From Paraburkholderia elongata (GTDB lineage Bacteria; Pseudomonadota; Gammaproteobacteria; Burkholderiales; Burkholderiaceae): a DNA stretch of 64,000 nt. The position numbers were made by a program, and so were the translations under genes. The stretch lies in NCBI RefSeq assembly GCF_013177735.1, contig NZ_WOEZ01000210.1:62001-126000 (forward strand). The letters are read 5' to 3'. Positions 46,312-55,726 of this stretch are shown here, piece by piece (positions within the stretch are counted from its first letter, which is position 1; each line of letters opens with the position of its first letter). Below the pieces are notes generated by a model. The model did not search any database. It was not told where the DNA came from and was given only the letters and a program-made list of their open reading frames with translations.

Positions 46312-47100
46312 ATGTCGCCCATCGAAGACGAGTCCGGAACCATCAAGTCCCACGCGAAGGAAGGTATGGGGGGCCTGGCCAAAGGGCTGGCCATCATCGA
46401 GGCGTTCGGCCCGAACACCACGCGCATGACCGTTTCGGATGCGGCAAATCTGGCTGACCTGAGCCGCCCCGCGGCGCGGCGCTGCCTGCTAACGCTCGTC
46501 GAGCACGGCTATCTCGCCCACGACGGCAAGTTCTTCACGCCGCTGCCGCGCATGCTGAGACTGGGTAGCGCCTACCTCAGCACGTCCTCGCTACCGCAGA
46601 TTGCACAGCCGCTTCTGGCGAGCACGCGCGACAAGCTGCAGGAGTCCGTCTCGTTGGCCGTGCTGGACGAGGGTTATGCGGTGTTCATCGCACGCGCCGA
46701 GGCGGTCCGTATCGTGTCGACGGGCGTGAAGCTCGGCGGCCGCTTGCCCGCCTATTGCTCAGCCACGGGACGCGTGCTGCTCGCCGGCCTGCCTGAAGAG
46801 CAGGTGCGCGCGCACCTCGAAAGCGTGCCCATGAAGCGGCTCACCGATCGCACCGTGGCCAATCTCGACGGGGTGTTGAAGGCGATCCGGCGCGCGGCAG
46901 AGGACGGCTATGCGATCAGCGACGAGGAGATCGAAATCGGCATGTCGGCGATGGCGGTTCCGGTGAAGAACAGCGCCGGGCAGATCGAGGCGGCGGTGAG
47001 CGTAAGCGTCTATTCAGGGCGCGTGAATATCGAAACGTTGCGGGAAACCTTCCTGCCGGCGCTGCGTGAAACGGCCGCGCGCCTGCAACGTTCGCTTTAG
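46312..47100 (+). CDS. IclR-family regulator (PcaR-like)
   Basis: 262 residues. HTH near the start ([20 protein letters not shown], then [20 protein letters not shown]) and an IclR effector domain with [20 protein letters not shown] and [19 protein letters not shown], both typical of aromatic-acid-sensing IclR proteins. AGAGGAG precedes ATG 46312. It is divergent from the ring-hydroxylating oxygenase and convergent with a second IclR gene. Confidence 0.92.
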   Translation: MSPIEDESGTIKSHAKEGMGGLAKGLAIIEAFGPNTTRMTVSDAANLADLSRPAARRCLLTLVEHGYLAHDGKFFTPLPRMLRLGSAYLSTSSLPQIAQPLLASTRDKLQESVSLAVLDEGYAVFIARAEAVRIVSTGVKLGGRLPAYCSATGRVLLAGLPEEQVRAHLESVPMKRLTDRTVANLDGVLKAIRRAAEDGYAISDEEIEIGMSAMAVPVKNSAGQIEAAVSVSVYSGRVNIETLRETFLPALRETAARLQRSL

Positions 47101-47198
47101 GCCGGCTGGCGAGGCGTGTTCCGTACTACGAATGTTTCCTGACGTATGCGGCACGCCGCGCAGGCTCGCTGACTTTGCCCGGCACGAGAGGCGGAGCG

Positions 47199-47984
47199 CT
47201 ACAACAGGGCGGCAAGGTGGCGGCGCGCGCTTTCAAGTTCTGGCAGCAGGTGTTCCACTACGCCTTCGCGCGTCATGCGGCTTGTGGACACCGAAAGGCT
47301 CATGGCAGCAACCATCTCACCACGTGCGTTGCGGATCGGAACGGCGATTGAGCGAATACCGATCTCCAGTTCTTCATCGATGATGGCGTACCCGTGTCTG
47401 CCCACAAATTCGATCTCCTTCATGATGCTGGTGATCGTAGTGAGGGTGTGAGGCGTCAGAGCGGGACGTGCCATTCTGTTGAGCATGAATCTCACCTCGG
47501 CCGGCGGTCGTCCTGACAGCAAAACGCGCCCTGTGGCACTACAGTAAGCAGGCAGGCGCGAGCCAACACCCAAACCGCTGGACAGGCGGCGCCGATGCGT
47601 TGAGCGCGCGACGAAGACGGCATCCTGCAAATCCAGCACTGCGATCGAGGCCGACTCCTGCGTGCGTTCGCTGGTGATCTCCAGAATGGGTTGCGCGACC
47701 TTGGTCAGCGGATCTGAAACGACATAGGCGTAGCCCAGCCTCAGAGCGCGGGGTGCCAGGACAAAACTGTAACCATCCTGCGTGGCATAGCCCAGCCTGC
47801 AAAGCGTGAGCAAACTGCGTCGTACCGAACCCTTGGTATGGCCGGTTATCTCGGCCGCCTGTGTCACGGTCAACGGTCCTTTTTTCATACCGAAAGCTTC
47901 GATGACGGACAGCCCTTTTTCGAGCCCCATCACGTATTCCGGTTCGTTTTGCCGTGATTCTTTCCCGCCCGCATGAGACGCCAT
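47199..47984 (-). CDS. second IclR-family regulator
   Basis: 261 residues. VMGLEKGLSVIEAFGMKKGP and the helix TGHTKGSVRRSLLTLCRLG form the DNA-binding part; the effector domain has [20 protein letters not shown] and YAIIDEELEIGIRSIAVPI. It is clearly a paralogue type of the neighbouring IclR protein. ATG 47984 has GAGGG upstream; earlier in-frame codons to 48116 are unrelated. It is divergent from the SDR/ALDH operon, which it probably controls. Confidence 0.92.
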   Translation of the reverse strand: MASHAGGKESRQNEPEYVMGLEKGLSVIEAFGMKKGPLTVTQAAEITGHTKGSVRRSLLTLCRLGYATQDGYSFVLAPRALRLGYAYVVSDPLTKVAQPILEITSERTQESASIAVLDLQDAVFVARSTHRRRLSSGLGVGSRLPAYCSATGRVLLSGRPPAEVRFMLNRMARPALTPHTLTTITSIMKEIEFVGRHGYAIIDEELEIGIRSIAVPIRNARGEMVAAMSLSVSTSRMTREGVVEHLLPELESARRHLAALL

Positions 47985-48016
47985 AGACCCTCGCGAAATT
48001 CGAATTCCGTATAAAA

Positions 48017-48031
48017 GTCCGGTATGCGGAC
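48017..48031. promoter_or_regulatory. IclR operator candidate
   Basis: GTCCGGTATGCGGAC is an inverted repeat (GTCCG, five bases, CGGAC) between the divergent IclR gene (start 47984) and SDR gene (start 48163). The size and symmetry fit PcaR/PobR-type operators. The assignment is by position. Confidence 0.5.
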
Positions 48032-48162
48032 ATTCTAGCCAGGTTCGTTGACACCTAATCAGCCTTTGCCGATATTTCGCTACATACCAGAGGGCAAGCG
48101 GCCGCCCCATGAACATAGATCACTCATTGCCACCTGAAATATTCTGACGTGCGAAGGAAATC

Positions 48163-48921
48163 ATGAAACCTGAATTACCCAAGCGCATTATTGTCACTGG
48201 CGGTGCCAGCGGCATTGGCTACGCTTTCAGCGAACACCTTGCACAGCTGGGGCATCGTGTCGTCATCGCCGACCTGCGTGGCGCAGACGAAGCTGCAGCA
48301 CGTCTTCGTGAGTCCGGACATCAAGTCATCGGCGTGCGCACGGACGTTGTCAGCGAGGCAGATGTCGCTGACATGGCGGCCGCAGCAGTCTCGGAGTTCG
48401 GCGGAATCGATGGACTGGTCAATAACGCCGCACTGTTTACCACCCTGACGCTCAAGCCGTTTGAGCAGATCACGAATCAGGAATGGATGCGGGTGATGGA
48501 AGTCAACACCATGGGGCCATTCAACTGTGCCAAAGCAGTGTTGCCGCATCTGCGCAAGAGCGGCCGGGGGCGCCTGGTGAACATCGCTTCCACTGTGCCA
48601 ATCAAGGGGCCGGTGAATATGGCGCACTACGTGGCCAGCAAGGGAGCCGTCATTGCCTTCACGCGCGCACTTGCGCGGGAACTGGCGAAGGACAGCATTA
48701 CGGTCAATGCGATTGCCCCGGGCTTCACGCTGAGCGACGGCGTGCTGCAGACCGATCTGCAAGACCGCATTGGTGAAAACGCCCGTACTTCCGGCCGCTG
48801 TATTCAGCGCGATCAGGTGCCGGGTGACCTCGTGGCGGCGCTCGCGTACCTGGTCAGTGATGGTGCGGGCTTTGTCACCGGCCAAACCCTCGCCGTGGAC
48901 GGCGGTAGTGTATTTCTTTGA
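48163..48921 (+). CDS. SDR-family dehydrogenase
   Basis: 252 residues. Cofactor motif [17 protein letters not shown] (TGxxxGIG), NNAALF for NNAG, and the catalytic Ser-Tyr-Lys in [28 protein letters not shown] precedes the ATG. It is followed after 11 bp by an aldehyde dehydrogenase, so the pair may oxidise an alcohol to an aldehyde and then an acid. The substrate is unknown; an aromatic alcohol feeding the gentisate route is one possibility. Confidence 0.9.
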   Translation: MKPELPKRIIVTGGASGIGYAFSEHLAQLGHRVVIADLRGADEAAARLRESGHQVIGVRTDVVSEADVADMAAAAVSEFGGIDGLVNNAALFTTLTLKPFEQITNQEWMRVMEVNTMGPFNCAKAVLPHLRKSGRGRLVNIASTVPIKGPVNMAHYVASKGAVIAFTRALARELAKDSITVNAIAPGFTLSDGVLQTDLQDRIGENARTSGRCIQRDQVPGDLVAALAYLVSDGAGFVTGQTLAVDGGSVFL

Positions 48922-48932
48922 GTCAGGCCGCC

Positions 48933-50390
48933 ATGGACACCACAACCGCACAATACGAAGCACTCGCCCTCTACATCGGTGGCCGTTTCCTGAGCGCCCG
49001 TGGGCGACCCGAACAGGATGTGATCAACCCTGCAACTGGCGAGGCGTTCGCCCGATTGCCGCACGCTACGCCCCAGGACCTGGATGATGCCGTGAACGCA
49101 GCGGCGGATGCATTCCAGGTCTGGCGGCACACGCCGGCAATCGAACGCTCAGCATTGCTGCGCCGTGTTGCCTCGTTGATCCGGGAGCGAGCTCCGCAGA
49201 TCGCCCGTAACATTACCCTCGACCAGGGTAAGCCTTTGGCCGAAGCCATTCTGGAGGTACAAAGTTGCGCTGAGCACGCCGAATGGCATGCAGAGGAGTG
49301 CCGGCGTATTTATGGGCGCGTGATTCCGGCGCGCACGCCGGGCGTGCGGCAGACGGTCTCCCGTGAGCCCATAGGTGTTTGCGCTGCGTTCACACCGTGG
49401 AACTTCCCCTTCAACCTGGCACTACGCAAGGTGGTCGCCGCCTTGGGTGCGGGCTGCACGATAGTACTCAAGGGCCCTGAGGATTCGCCAAGCGCAGTGG
49501 TCGCGCTGGCGCGTATATTTCACGATGCAGGTTTGCCATCGGGATGCCTCAACGTCGTCTGGGGCGTGCCGTCCGAGGTTTCCACCCATCTCATCAACGC
49601 TCCGGCGGTGCGAAAGATTTCGTTCACTGGCTCCGCCACTGTCGGCAAACAGTTGGCGTCGATGGCCGGCGCGCAGATGAAGCGCATGACGATGGAACTA
49701 GGGGGTCACTCGCCGGTGCTGGTGTTCGACGATTCTGACGTAGAACAGGCAGCGCGTTTTCTGGCGCGCACCAAGACACGCAATGCCGGTCAGGTCTGCA
49801 TGGCACCGAGCCGCTTCTTCGTGCACGAAAAAGCCTATGAGCGGTTCGTGAATGCCTTCGCTGCCGAATACGCGCCGCTACGGGTCGGAGACGGCCTCGA
49901 TCCCCAGACCCAGATGGGACCGCTGGCCCACGAACGACGCATCGACGCAATGCAGGCCCTGGTGACGGACGCGCGGGAGCGCGGCGCATCGCTGGTGTGT
50001 GGTGGCAGCCGTCTGGCTGAAACAGGTTACTTCTTCCCCCCGACCATCCTCACCGGCGTGCCCGATGACGCGCGCCTGATGGTCGAGGAACCATTCGGAC
50101 CCGTTGTTCCGATAACGACATTCAGTAGCACTGAAGAGGTGTTGTCACGTGCCAACGCACTGCCATACGGCCTGGCTTCCTACGTGTTCACCAATTCGAT
50201 CGCGACCGCCGAATACGTTGCAGGTCGTATCGAGGCCGGAATGGTTGGAATCAACCATTTCGGCCTGGCATTGGCCGAGACGCCACTGGGGGGCGTGAAG
50301 GAGAGCGGCATGGGCAGCGAAGGAGGCATCGAGACGTTCGATGGCTACCTCGTCACCAAGTTTGTGTCGCAGGCCAGTCGGGTGCCCTGA
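48933..50390 (+). CDS. NAD(P)-dependent aldehyde dehydrogenase
   Basis: 485 residues. [18 protein letters not shown], the catalytic Glu in [14 protein letters not shown], and the nucleophile Cys in [18 protein letters not shown] are all intact, as is [13 protein letters not shown]. It resembles succinate-semialdehyde and related dehydrogenases. ATG 48933 is preferred; TTG at 48918 inside the SDR stop region is an alternative. Operon with the SDR gene under the IclR regulator. The gap that follows (50391-50595) shows no gene. Confidence 0.92.
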   Translation: MDTTTAQYEALALYIGGRFLSARGRPEQDVINPATGEAFARLPHATPQDLDDAVNAAADAFQVWRHTPAIERSALLRRVASLIRERAPQIARNITLDQGKPLAEAILEVQSCAEHAEWHAEECRRIYGRVIPARTPGVRQTVSREPIGVCAAFTPWNFPFNLALRKVVAALGAGCTIVLKGPEDSPSAVVALARIFHDAGLPSGCLNVVWGVPSEVSTHLINAPAVRKISFTGSATVGKQLASMAGAQMKRMTMELGGHSPVLVFDDSDVEQAARFLARTKTRNAGQVCMAPSRFFVHEKAYERFVNAFAAEYAPLRVGDGLDPQTQMGPLAHERRIDAMQALVTDARERGASLVCGGSRLAETGYFFPPTILTGVPDDARLMVEEPFGPVVPITTFSSTEEVLSRANALPYGLASYVFTNSIATAEYVAGRIEAGMVGINHFGLALAETPLGGVKESGMGSEGGIETFDGYLVTKFVSQASRVP

Positions 50391-50595
50391 CAACGACGCG
50401 ACTGGACCTCTTCGTTAGTGACCCCGTACGAGCAAACTTTCGTGCATTTCTGAGAACGCGTTCGTACCGTGTCCTCCGCCGCTGCGTCGGTACTGGCCGC
50501 AGCACTCGCCCCTTCCTCACCACTGCACGCGAAGCGCATTCGGCCGCACCCGTCACGTTCACGTGCGCCCTTGCCAGGGACTTTCCCCAGGGTGC

Positions 50596-50639
50596 TTGAC
50601 TTCACTCATCCCAAGACGCATTATTCGATATAAATCGAT
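50596..50639 (+). promoter_or_regulatory. promoter-operator block 1 (binding protein gene)
   Basis: TTGACT at 50596-50601, 17 bp, CATTAT at 50619-50624, immediately followed by TTCGATATAAATCGAT (50624-50639). The last element is an inverted repeat TCGAT-ATAA-ATCGA overlapping the -10 box, the position of a repressor site. The same block with identical spacing recurs at 52211 and 56355. It reads toward the binding-protein gene. Confidence 0.78.
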
Positions 50640-50751
50640 CCTGCAACACACTGTTTCATTTAGCATCACGTACCAATACCGCCACAGGAAGTTCCATTTT
50701 CCTGATCGACCCATTTCCATTACTCATCCATCACCCAAGGCGAGGATCACC

Positions 50752-51966
50752 ATGTTCTTCAAGCTTCGCGCGTCGCAAGCTGCAGTGCAAAAACCGCAAA
50801 GTCCGCTCGTTGCGCAAAAGACTATGCCCGCTTATCAGTGCGGCCTCAAGAATCGGCGCGATCTTCGATTCTGGCGAGGGAAGATGCTCGTCTCGATTAC
50901 GCAAATAAGCGCCAGCCTGCTTCTTGCCACGGGTTTGATCTGTACCCCTGCCCACGCGGCGGGAGATTCCATCACGAACCATCAAGGCGACATCACGCCG
51001 ATGTGCGGTACGAAGCCGATGATCGTCGGCGTGTCGGACGGCTACGGCGGCAATACGTGGCGCAAGACTGGCCTCGCGGAAGTCAAGGACGAGCTCAGTC
51101 GGTGCAAGAACGTCACGCGGATCATCTACAGCAATGCCAACGGCGATCCGCAGAAGGCGAATTCCGATATCAACAGCATGGTCGCGCAGGGCATCAACGT
51201 CCTCATTCTGCTTCCTGACTTCGGCGCGGTGCAGCTTCCCGCAATGCGGGCGGCCATGAAGGCGGGCGTCGCGGTCGTCCCGTACTCGGCTCAGATGGCG
51301 GGCACACCTGGCCGTGACTACGTCGTCAACGTGGTGGGCGATACGCAGCAGATCGGTGTCCTGTGGGCCGACTGGCTCGGAACCACGCTGAAGAAGGGGA
51401 ATGTCGTGTTCATGGGCGGATCGCCCGGAGCGACCACCTCCCAAAACTTCATGGACGGTCTGAGAGGCGGACTCAAGAAATACCCGGATCTGAAGCTGCT
51501 CAACGAGCAGTACATCGTGACGAACTGGAATCCCGTCGACGCCCAGAAGGCCACCGTCGGTCTGATCGCGCAGTATCCGAAGATTGACGCCATCGTGACA
51601 GATGGCGGCGAAACTGCGCTGGCCGCCGTAAAGGCATTCGAGCAGGCTCACCTGCCTGTCCCCGCCATCGCGACGATTGCAAGCGACAACCAGGTGAATT
51701 GCCACTTTATGTCGGCGAAGCAGTCGGGCAAGCCCTATCCGTATTACACGCTCGACGGCACGACGACTTACGTCCGCTTTGCCGTGCGGCAGGGTGTAGC
51801 GGCCTATCAGGGGACGGTAAACAAGGAGTCGCCGTCGATTCTGCCCTTTGCCTACGCAGATAGTGCCAAGGGCCTCGATCCGAAGTGCGATCCGACCGCT
51901 CCGCCGGATGCCGACCTCACCTCCGCGCTCCCGCCGCAGAAGCTGAAGGCCGTGTTCGAGCGTTGA
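50752..51966 (+). CDS. periplasmic sugar-type binding protein (RbsB-like PBP1 fold)
   Basis: 404 residues. An unusually long N-terminal stretch of about 44 residues precedes a signal helix (ITQISASLLLATGLICTPAHA). The mature part matches type 1 periplasmic binding proteins: KPMIVGVSDGYGGNTWRKTG, INSMVAQGINVLILLPDFGA and AIVTDGGETALAAVKAF. ATG 50752 has GAGGATCACC upstream; ATG 50884 would give a normal leader. It should deliver substrate to the ABC permeases at 61898-64000. It stands behind the first shared promoter-operator block. Confidence 0.88.
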   Translation: MFFKLRASQAAVQKPQSPLVAQKTMPAYQCGLKNRRDLRFWRGKMLVSITQISASLLLATGLICTPAHAAGDSITNHQGDITPMCGTKPMIVGVSDGYGGNTWRKTGLAEVKDELSRCKNVTRIIYSNANGDPQKANSDINSMVAQGINVLILLPDFGAVQLPAMRAAMKAGVAVVPYSAQMAGTPGRDYVVNVVGDTQQIGVLWADWLGTTLKKGNVVFMGGSPGATTSQNFMDGLRGGLKKYPDLKLLNEQYIVTNWNPVDAQKATVGLIAQYPKIDAIVTDGGETALAAVKAFEQAHLPVPAIATIASDNQVNCHFMSAKQSGKPYPYYTLDGTTTYVRFAVRQGVAAYQGTVNKESPSILPFAYADSAKGLDPKCDPTAPPDADLTSALPPQKLKAVFER

Positions 51967-52040
51967 TCGCTAAAAACGCGTCACAAACGAACAGCATTCA
52001 CTGCTGCAGATCGATAAGGTCACAAACGATGGTCTTGTCC

Positions 52041-52078
52041 AGCGCGAAGTCCGCCACGAGCCGCGCGGGCTTCGCGCT
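52041..52078 (+). terminator. possible terminator after the binding-protein gene
   Basis: AGCGCGAAG at 52041-52049 pairs perfectly with CTTCGCGCT at 52070-52078, followed by TTCTTCC. The loop of 20 bases and the weak T tract make this a moderate candidate. The rest of the 433-bp gap 51967-52399 contains no gene, only the promoter-operator block. Confidence 0.4.
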
Positions 52079-52210
52079 TTCTTCCTCGAACTGCCTCGCG
52101 CGCCCTACCTCCGAGGGCGACAGGCTTCCCAATTTCTTCCCGAGCATGACCTCCTGGTCTCAGTAGGACCGTTGCTCGCGCGCCGTTCACCAGGGCATTC
52201 CCCAAGTTCC

Positions 52211-52254
52211 TTGACTTATTTAATTCTACAACGCATCATTCGATATAAATCGAT
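52211..52254 (+). promoter_or_regulatory. promoter-operator block 2 (BKACE gene)
   Basis: TTGACT at 52211-52216, 17 bp, CATCAT at 52234-52239, then TTCGATATAAATCGAT at 52239-52254. Same sequence and spacing as blocks 1 and 3; the GAATTATCT that follows is shared with block 3. It reads toward the DUF849 gene at 52400. Confidence 0.8.
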
Positions 52255-52399
52255 GTTGCATGGAATTATCTTGATGCACGCGATCTGATTTCCGGAGGGG
52301 TCTGCTTTTCGGCGCGACCCGCCAAAACCTCTCCAGTTTGGTTGCCGTGGGTTCGGAAGATTTGCGAGCCTAAATTCACTACCTGTGTCGAGGATCATC

Positions 52400-53347
52400 A
52401 TGGTCGAAAAACTGTCTCTCTGGGAAGCCGCCAAACGCGAAATGGAGGAGTACCAGTTCATTGCCGGAGCCGAGCTGCAACCCAAATGGGACGTGTCGGA
52501 AAAGATTGCGATCAATGCCGCCGTATCGGGGCGCTTTGAGAGCACCACGTCGCTCGCGGAGTATGTGGATGCCGCGTCGGACGTCATCGAAGCCGGCGCC
52601 TGCGGCGTGCACATCGACTTTTCGTTCATGACCGACGAGAAGGGGCGGCGCCTCGACCGTGACATCCCGCCAGTTGAGGCATATTCCGCCGTTCTCGAGC
52701 CGCTGCGCTCGCGCTTTGGCAACGACTTCGTGCCGAATCTGAACGTCCTCAACGGCTCGACATTCGATGAGTGTGTGAGCCCCGCGCGCGCAGGTCTGAC
52801 CGAAGTCGCACCGTGCGCGCCGGGTCATCCGGAAGCCTTCATGGTGCCCGCCATCGCGGAGCTCGAGGCAACCGGCGTCAAGCCGGAACTGGCCATCCAC
52901 AGCTCCGGCGAGATCGAGCTCGCGAAGCGCAAACTGATCGATACCGGCATTCTCAAGAAGCCCTACAACTGGCTGATTCTCTATGGCCTGCCGTTCAACG
53001 TCGGTCGCACGCTGGTGTCCGGCACGTGGGTGAGCGATGCCCAGGACATGACGCGCCACATGTTCCTCATGGTCGACCAGATTCGCAAGATCGATCCGAC
53101 TTCGGTCATCAGCGTCTGTGCGGCCGGTCGCGCGACACTCTATATGACGACCCTTGCCACGATGATGGGCCTGCATATCCGGATTGGCACCGAAGACACG
53201 CCGTGGAAGTACCCGAACAGCGACGAGCGCCTCAAGGACAATCTGGAGATGTTCAACATGGCGCGCGACATCGCCGGCCTGCTCGGACGCAAGCCTGCCT
53301 CGGCCAATGAATACCGGGCGCTGGTCGGCAAGCCGGCCCGGAATTAA
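52400..53347 (+). CDS. divergent BKACE (DUF849, beta-keto acid cleavage) enzyme
   Basis: 315 residues. The overall text follows the BKACE/Kce TIM barrel: VIEAGACGVHIDFSF, KPELAIHSSGEIELAKRKL and HIRIGTEDTPWKYP with the conserved Glu near the C-terminus. BKACE enzymes cleave beta-keto acids with acetyl-CoA using a zinc ion bound by a HxH pair; here that place reads His71-Ile-Asp73, so one ligand is changed. ATG 52400 follows GAGGATCATC. It probably starts an operon with the SnoaL-like and Gfo/Idh genes. The substrate is unknown. Confidence 0.78.
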   Translation: MVEKLSLWEAAKREMEEYQFIAGAELQPKWDVSEKIAINAAVSGRFESTTSLAEYVDAASDVIEAGACGVHIDFSFMTDEKGRRLDRDIPPVEAYSAVLEPLRSRFGNDFVPNLNVLNGSTFDECVSPARAGLTEVAPCAPGHPEAFMVPAIAELEATGVKPELAIHSSGEIELAKRKLIDTGILKKPYNWLILYGLPFNVGRTLVSGTWVSDAQDMTRHMFLMVDQIRKIDPTSVISVCAAGRATLYMTTLATMMGLHIRIGTEDTPWKYPNSDERLKDNLEMFNMARDIAGLLGRKPASANEYRALVGKPARN

Positions 53348-53461
53348 AAGGATAGCGCGGCCATGACCGCGCAAGCGGACAACGGTGCAGGCACGACGGG
53401 AGTGGGCGATCGTGCTCTGCACGCGAGTTCAACCGCGACGATCCAATCAAGGAGACCGAAA

Positions 53462-53971
53462 TTGGAAGCGAAACTTCAGCAGCTACTGGATGAAGCGGAG
53501 ATTTGCCGCGTTCATATCCGCTATTGCCGTGGCATCGATCGGATGGACTGGGATCTCGTGCGGTCGTGTTATCACCCGGATGCAATCGACAGGCACGGCG
53601 CGTACAACGGAGGTGTTGAAGGTTTCATCGACTGGGCAGCCGAGTTGTTGCCGAACTTCGAATCGACGCAGCACTTCACCGGCAACCAGTATGTCGAGGT
53701 CCACGGCGATGTGGCGTTTGCGGAACACTATGCGCAGGCAAGCCACCGCACGAAACCCGACGGCGACAAGCCAGCGATGGATTGGGTGGTGAACATTCGC
53801 TACGTGGACCGCATGGAGCGGCGAAAAGGTGAATGGCGCATTGCCGATCGGATGGTCGTGCTCGACTCCCAGCGATCGGACCCGGTTCCCGGAGATCTGG
53901 CACCGCTCGAAAATTTCACTGTCGGGCGCCGTGACAAGGAGGATCCGTCGTACAAATACCGGATCGCATGA
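53462..53971 (+). CDS. SnoaL-like (SnoaL_4, NTF2 fold) protein
   Basis: 169 residues. VHIRYCRGIDRMDWDLVRSC and HPDAIDRHGAYNGGVEGFID are typical of the SnoaL_4 group, which includes dehydratases and isomerases such as bile-acid dehydratase. Later VVNIRYVDRMERRKGEWRIA completes the fold. The start is TTG at 53462 behind AAGGAGACCGAAA; the frame upstream to 53363 is unrelated. A truncated close copy lies at 37963-38157. A hydratase or isomerase role in the cluster is inferred. Confidence 0.82.
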   Translation: MEAKLQQLLDEAEICRVHIRYCRGIDRMDWDLVRSCYHPDAIDRHGAYNGGVEGFIDWAAELLPNFESTQHFTGNQYVEVHGDVAFAEHYAQASHRTKPDGDKPAMDWVVNIRYVDRMERRKGEWRIADRMVVLDSQRSDPVPGDLAPLENFTVGRRDKEDPSYKYRIA

Positions 53972-54065
53972 CGGCTCCGCCAGTGCCTGTGGCTGGCTCC
54001 AGATGAGCAACCTTTGAGATCAGGCGCTCGACGTTATTGCAGTTATCTAAAGATTAGAGGAAGCA

Positions 54066-55178
54066 ATGGAAGGAAAATATCGTGTCGGTATCGTCGGCCT
54101 GAGCCCAGGACGCGGTTGGGCGGCGACAGCCCATATTCCGGCCTTGCGGGCCTTGTCCGACGTCTTTGAGCTTGCCGGCGTGGCGAATACAAGCCTCGCG
54201 AGCTCGCAGGCTTCGGCAGCCGCTTTCGACATCCCGCGAGCGTTCGAAAGTGCCGCTGCGCTGGCCGCATCGCCAGACATCGACATCGTCGTCGTCACCG
54301 TCAAGGTTCAGCATCACAAGGAAGTCATCACGGCGGCCCTGCAGGCAGGCAAGAGCGTGTACAGCGAATGGCCGCTCGGCAATGGGCTCGAAGAAACCAT
54401 CGCACTTGCCGAACTCGCGCGCGAGAAAAAGACATTGGCCGTCGTTGGCGCACAGGCGATCGCCTCCCCCGAAGTGCAGTTCATGCGCAAGCTCGTCGCC
54501 GACGGCAAGATCGGCGATGTCCTGTCGTCGACGTACGTCGGTTCGGGTTTCAGCTGGGGAGACGACATCCTGCAGGGTGACGCCTACGCCATGGACAACC
54601 GGAACGGCGCCACACTGCTTTCCGTGATCGGGGGGCATGCGATTTCGGCGATTGATGCCGTCCTCGGCGATATCGAACAGATCGGCGCGGTGCTCTCGCA
54701 ACGCAGGCAAACCGTGCGCATCATCGAGACGGGCGAAACCGTCGAGATGAAAACGCCCGATCACCTCATGGCGAACGCGATTTTGCGCTCCGGAGTGCCG
54801 CTGTCGTTGCAACTCCGTGGTGGCGTGCCGCGTGGGATCAAGCTGCTGTGGGAGATCAACGGAAGCGAGGGCGATCTGCGTGTCACGGCGAGGAATGAAT
54901 ACGTCCCGGCGGTCAACATCTCGCCCTTGCGCGTCGAGTTCGGACGCAAAGGCCAGAACGGCTACGAGGAACTCGACATCCCGGATCCCTTCCCGATCGA
55001 TGCCGACGATGCCGTTGCAGCGCGCAATGTCGCCGGCGTTTACCGGTTGCTCGCCGATGACCTGCGCCATGGCACCCGCACGGCGCCCAGCTTTGATCAC
55101 GCACGCGTACTACACGAAGTGCTCTATGCAATCGAGCAGTCGAGTGAAACGGGCAAGCGGGTCAAGGTGAGGAAGTAA
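54066..55178 (+). CDS. Gfo/Idh/MocA family protein, Gal80-like
   Basis: 370 residues. N-terminal Rossmann fold YRVGIVGLSPGRGWAATAHI, then IDIVVVTVKVQHHKEVITAA. The family's EKP motif with catalytic Lys reads SEWPLGNGLEE here (Glu101-Trp102-Pro103), as in Gal80-like members that bind NAD without acting as classic dehydrogenases. The C-terminal domain is the usual beta-sheet half. AGAGGAAGCA precedes the ATG. It could be an oxidoreductase with altered chemistry or a sensor protein. Confidence 0.82.
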   Translation: MEGKYRVGIVGLSPGRGWAATAHIPALRALSDVFELAGVANTSLASSQASAAAFDIPRAFESAAALAASPDIDIVVVTVKVQHHKEVITAALQAGKSVYSEWPLGNGLEETIALAELAREKKTLAVVGAQAIASPEVQFMRKLVADGKIGDVLSSTYVGSGFSWGDDILQGDAYAMDNRNGATLLSVIGGHAISAIDAVLGDIEQIGAVLSQRRQTVRIIETGETVEMKTPDHLMANAILRSGVPLSLQLRGGVPRGIKLLWEINGSEGDLRVTARNEYVPAVNISPLRVEFGRKGQNGYEELDIPDPFPIDADDAVAARNVAGVYRLLADDLRHGTRTAPSFDHARVLHEVLYAIEQSSETGKRVKVRK

Positions 55179-55411
55179 CAAGCGTGTGCGGCTCTCGTAT
55201 GCGCCGCACACGCACATGAAACGCGTAGACAGGAGTGTGCAGTGCCCCATCCTGTCCATGGTCGGCCGGGGCTGGGCGCGGAGCGATGCAGGCAGGTTGC
55301 AGGTGTTGGTCCTGGCTGGCCTCGCGGCGGACGTGAACGTCCATTTGGTGAGCGAGGCCGGTCAGTTGGTTGTAGTCACGCGATCAAGGCGAGCGTGATA
55401 AGGAGAAGATC

Positions 55412-55648
55412 ATGGCTAGCGCAGGAAAGTCGTTGCACTCGATGGTGGAACACTGGCTTGCTCCCACCTCGATGGACACGGTGCATGTGATCGAATTCAA
55501 GAACCAGCGTGCGAGGCGGCAATGTTACGTGTGCGTCGAAGCACGCAGGGCCGCCGGAACCGCGGCAATGTTCTTCTTTCGCCACAAGGACGGACTCTGG
55601 TGTATTTTCCCGCCGTGCCGGGAGCGCCCGTCCATGCGCGTGGCGTGA
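55412..55648 (+). CDS. conserved small protein of unknown function
   Basis: 78 residues. AAGGAGAAGATC gives a strong ribosome site for the ATG. The core HVIEFKNQRARRQCYVCVEA, then AMFFFRHKDGLWCIFPPCRE, has a regular beta-strand pattern and no membrane segment or signal. I recall similar short proteins in Burkholderia without a function. It lies after the Gfo/Idh gene in the same direction, so it may be cotranscribed, but the 233-bp gap argues for separate expression. Confidence 0.6.
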   Translation: MASAGKSLHSMVEHWLAPTSMDTVHVIEFKNQRARRQCYVCVEARRAAGTAAMFFFRHKDGLWCIFPPCRERPSMRVA

Positions 55649-55726
55649 GCGCCCGCCGCCGTTCGCAGCACAACGATCAGCAATGCTCCCAACGACATCG
55701 TCGTCGTGCCAACGACCGGCCGGCGG

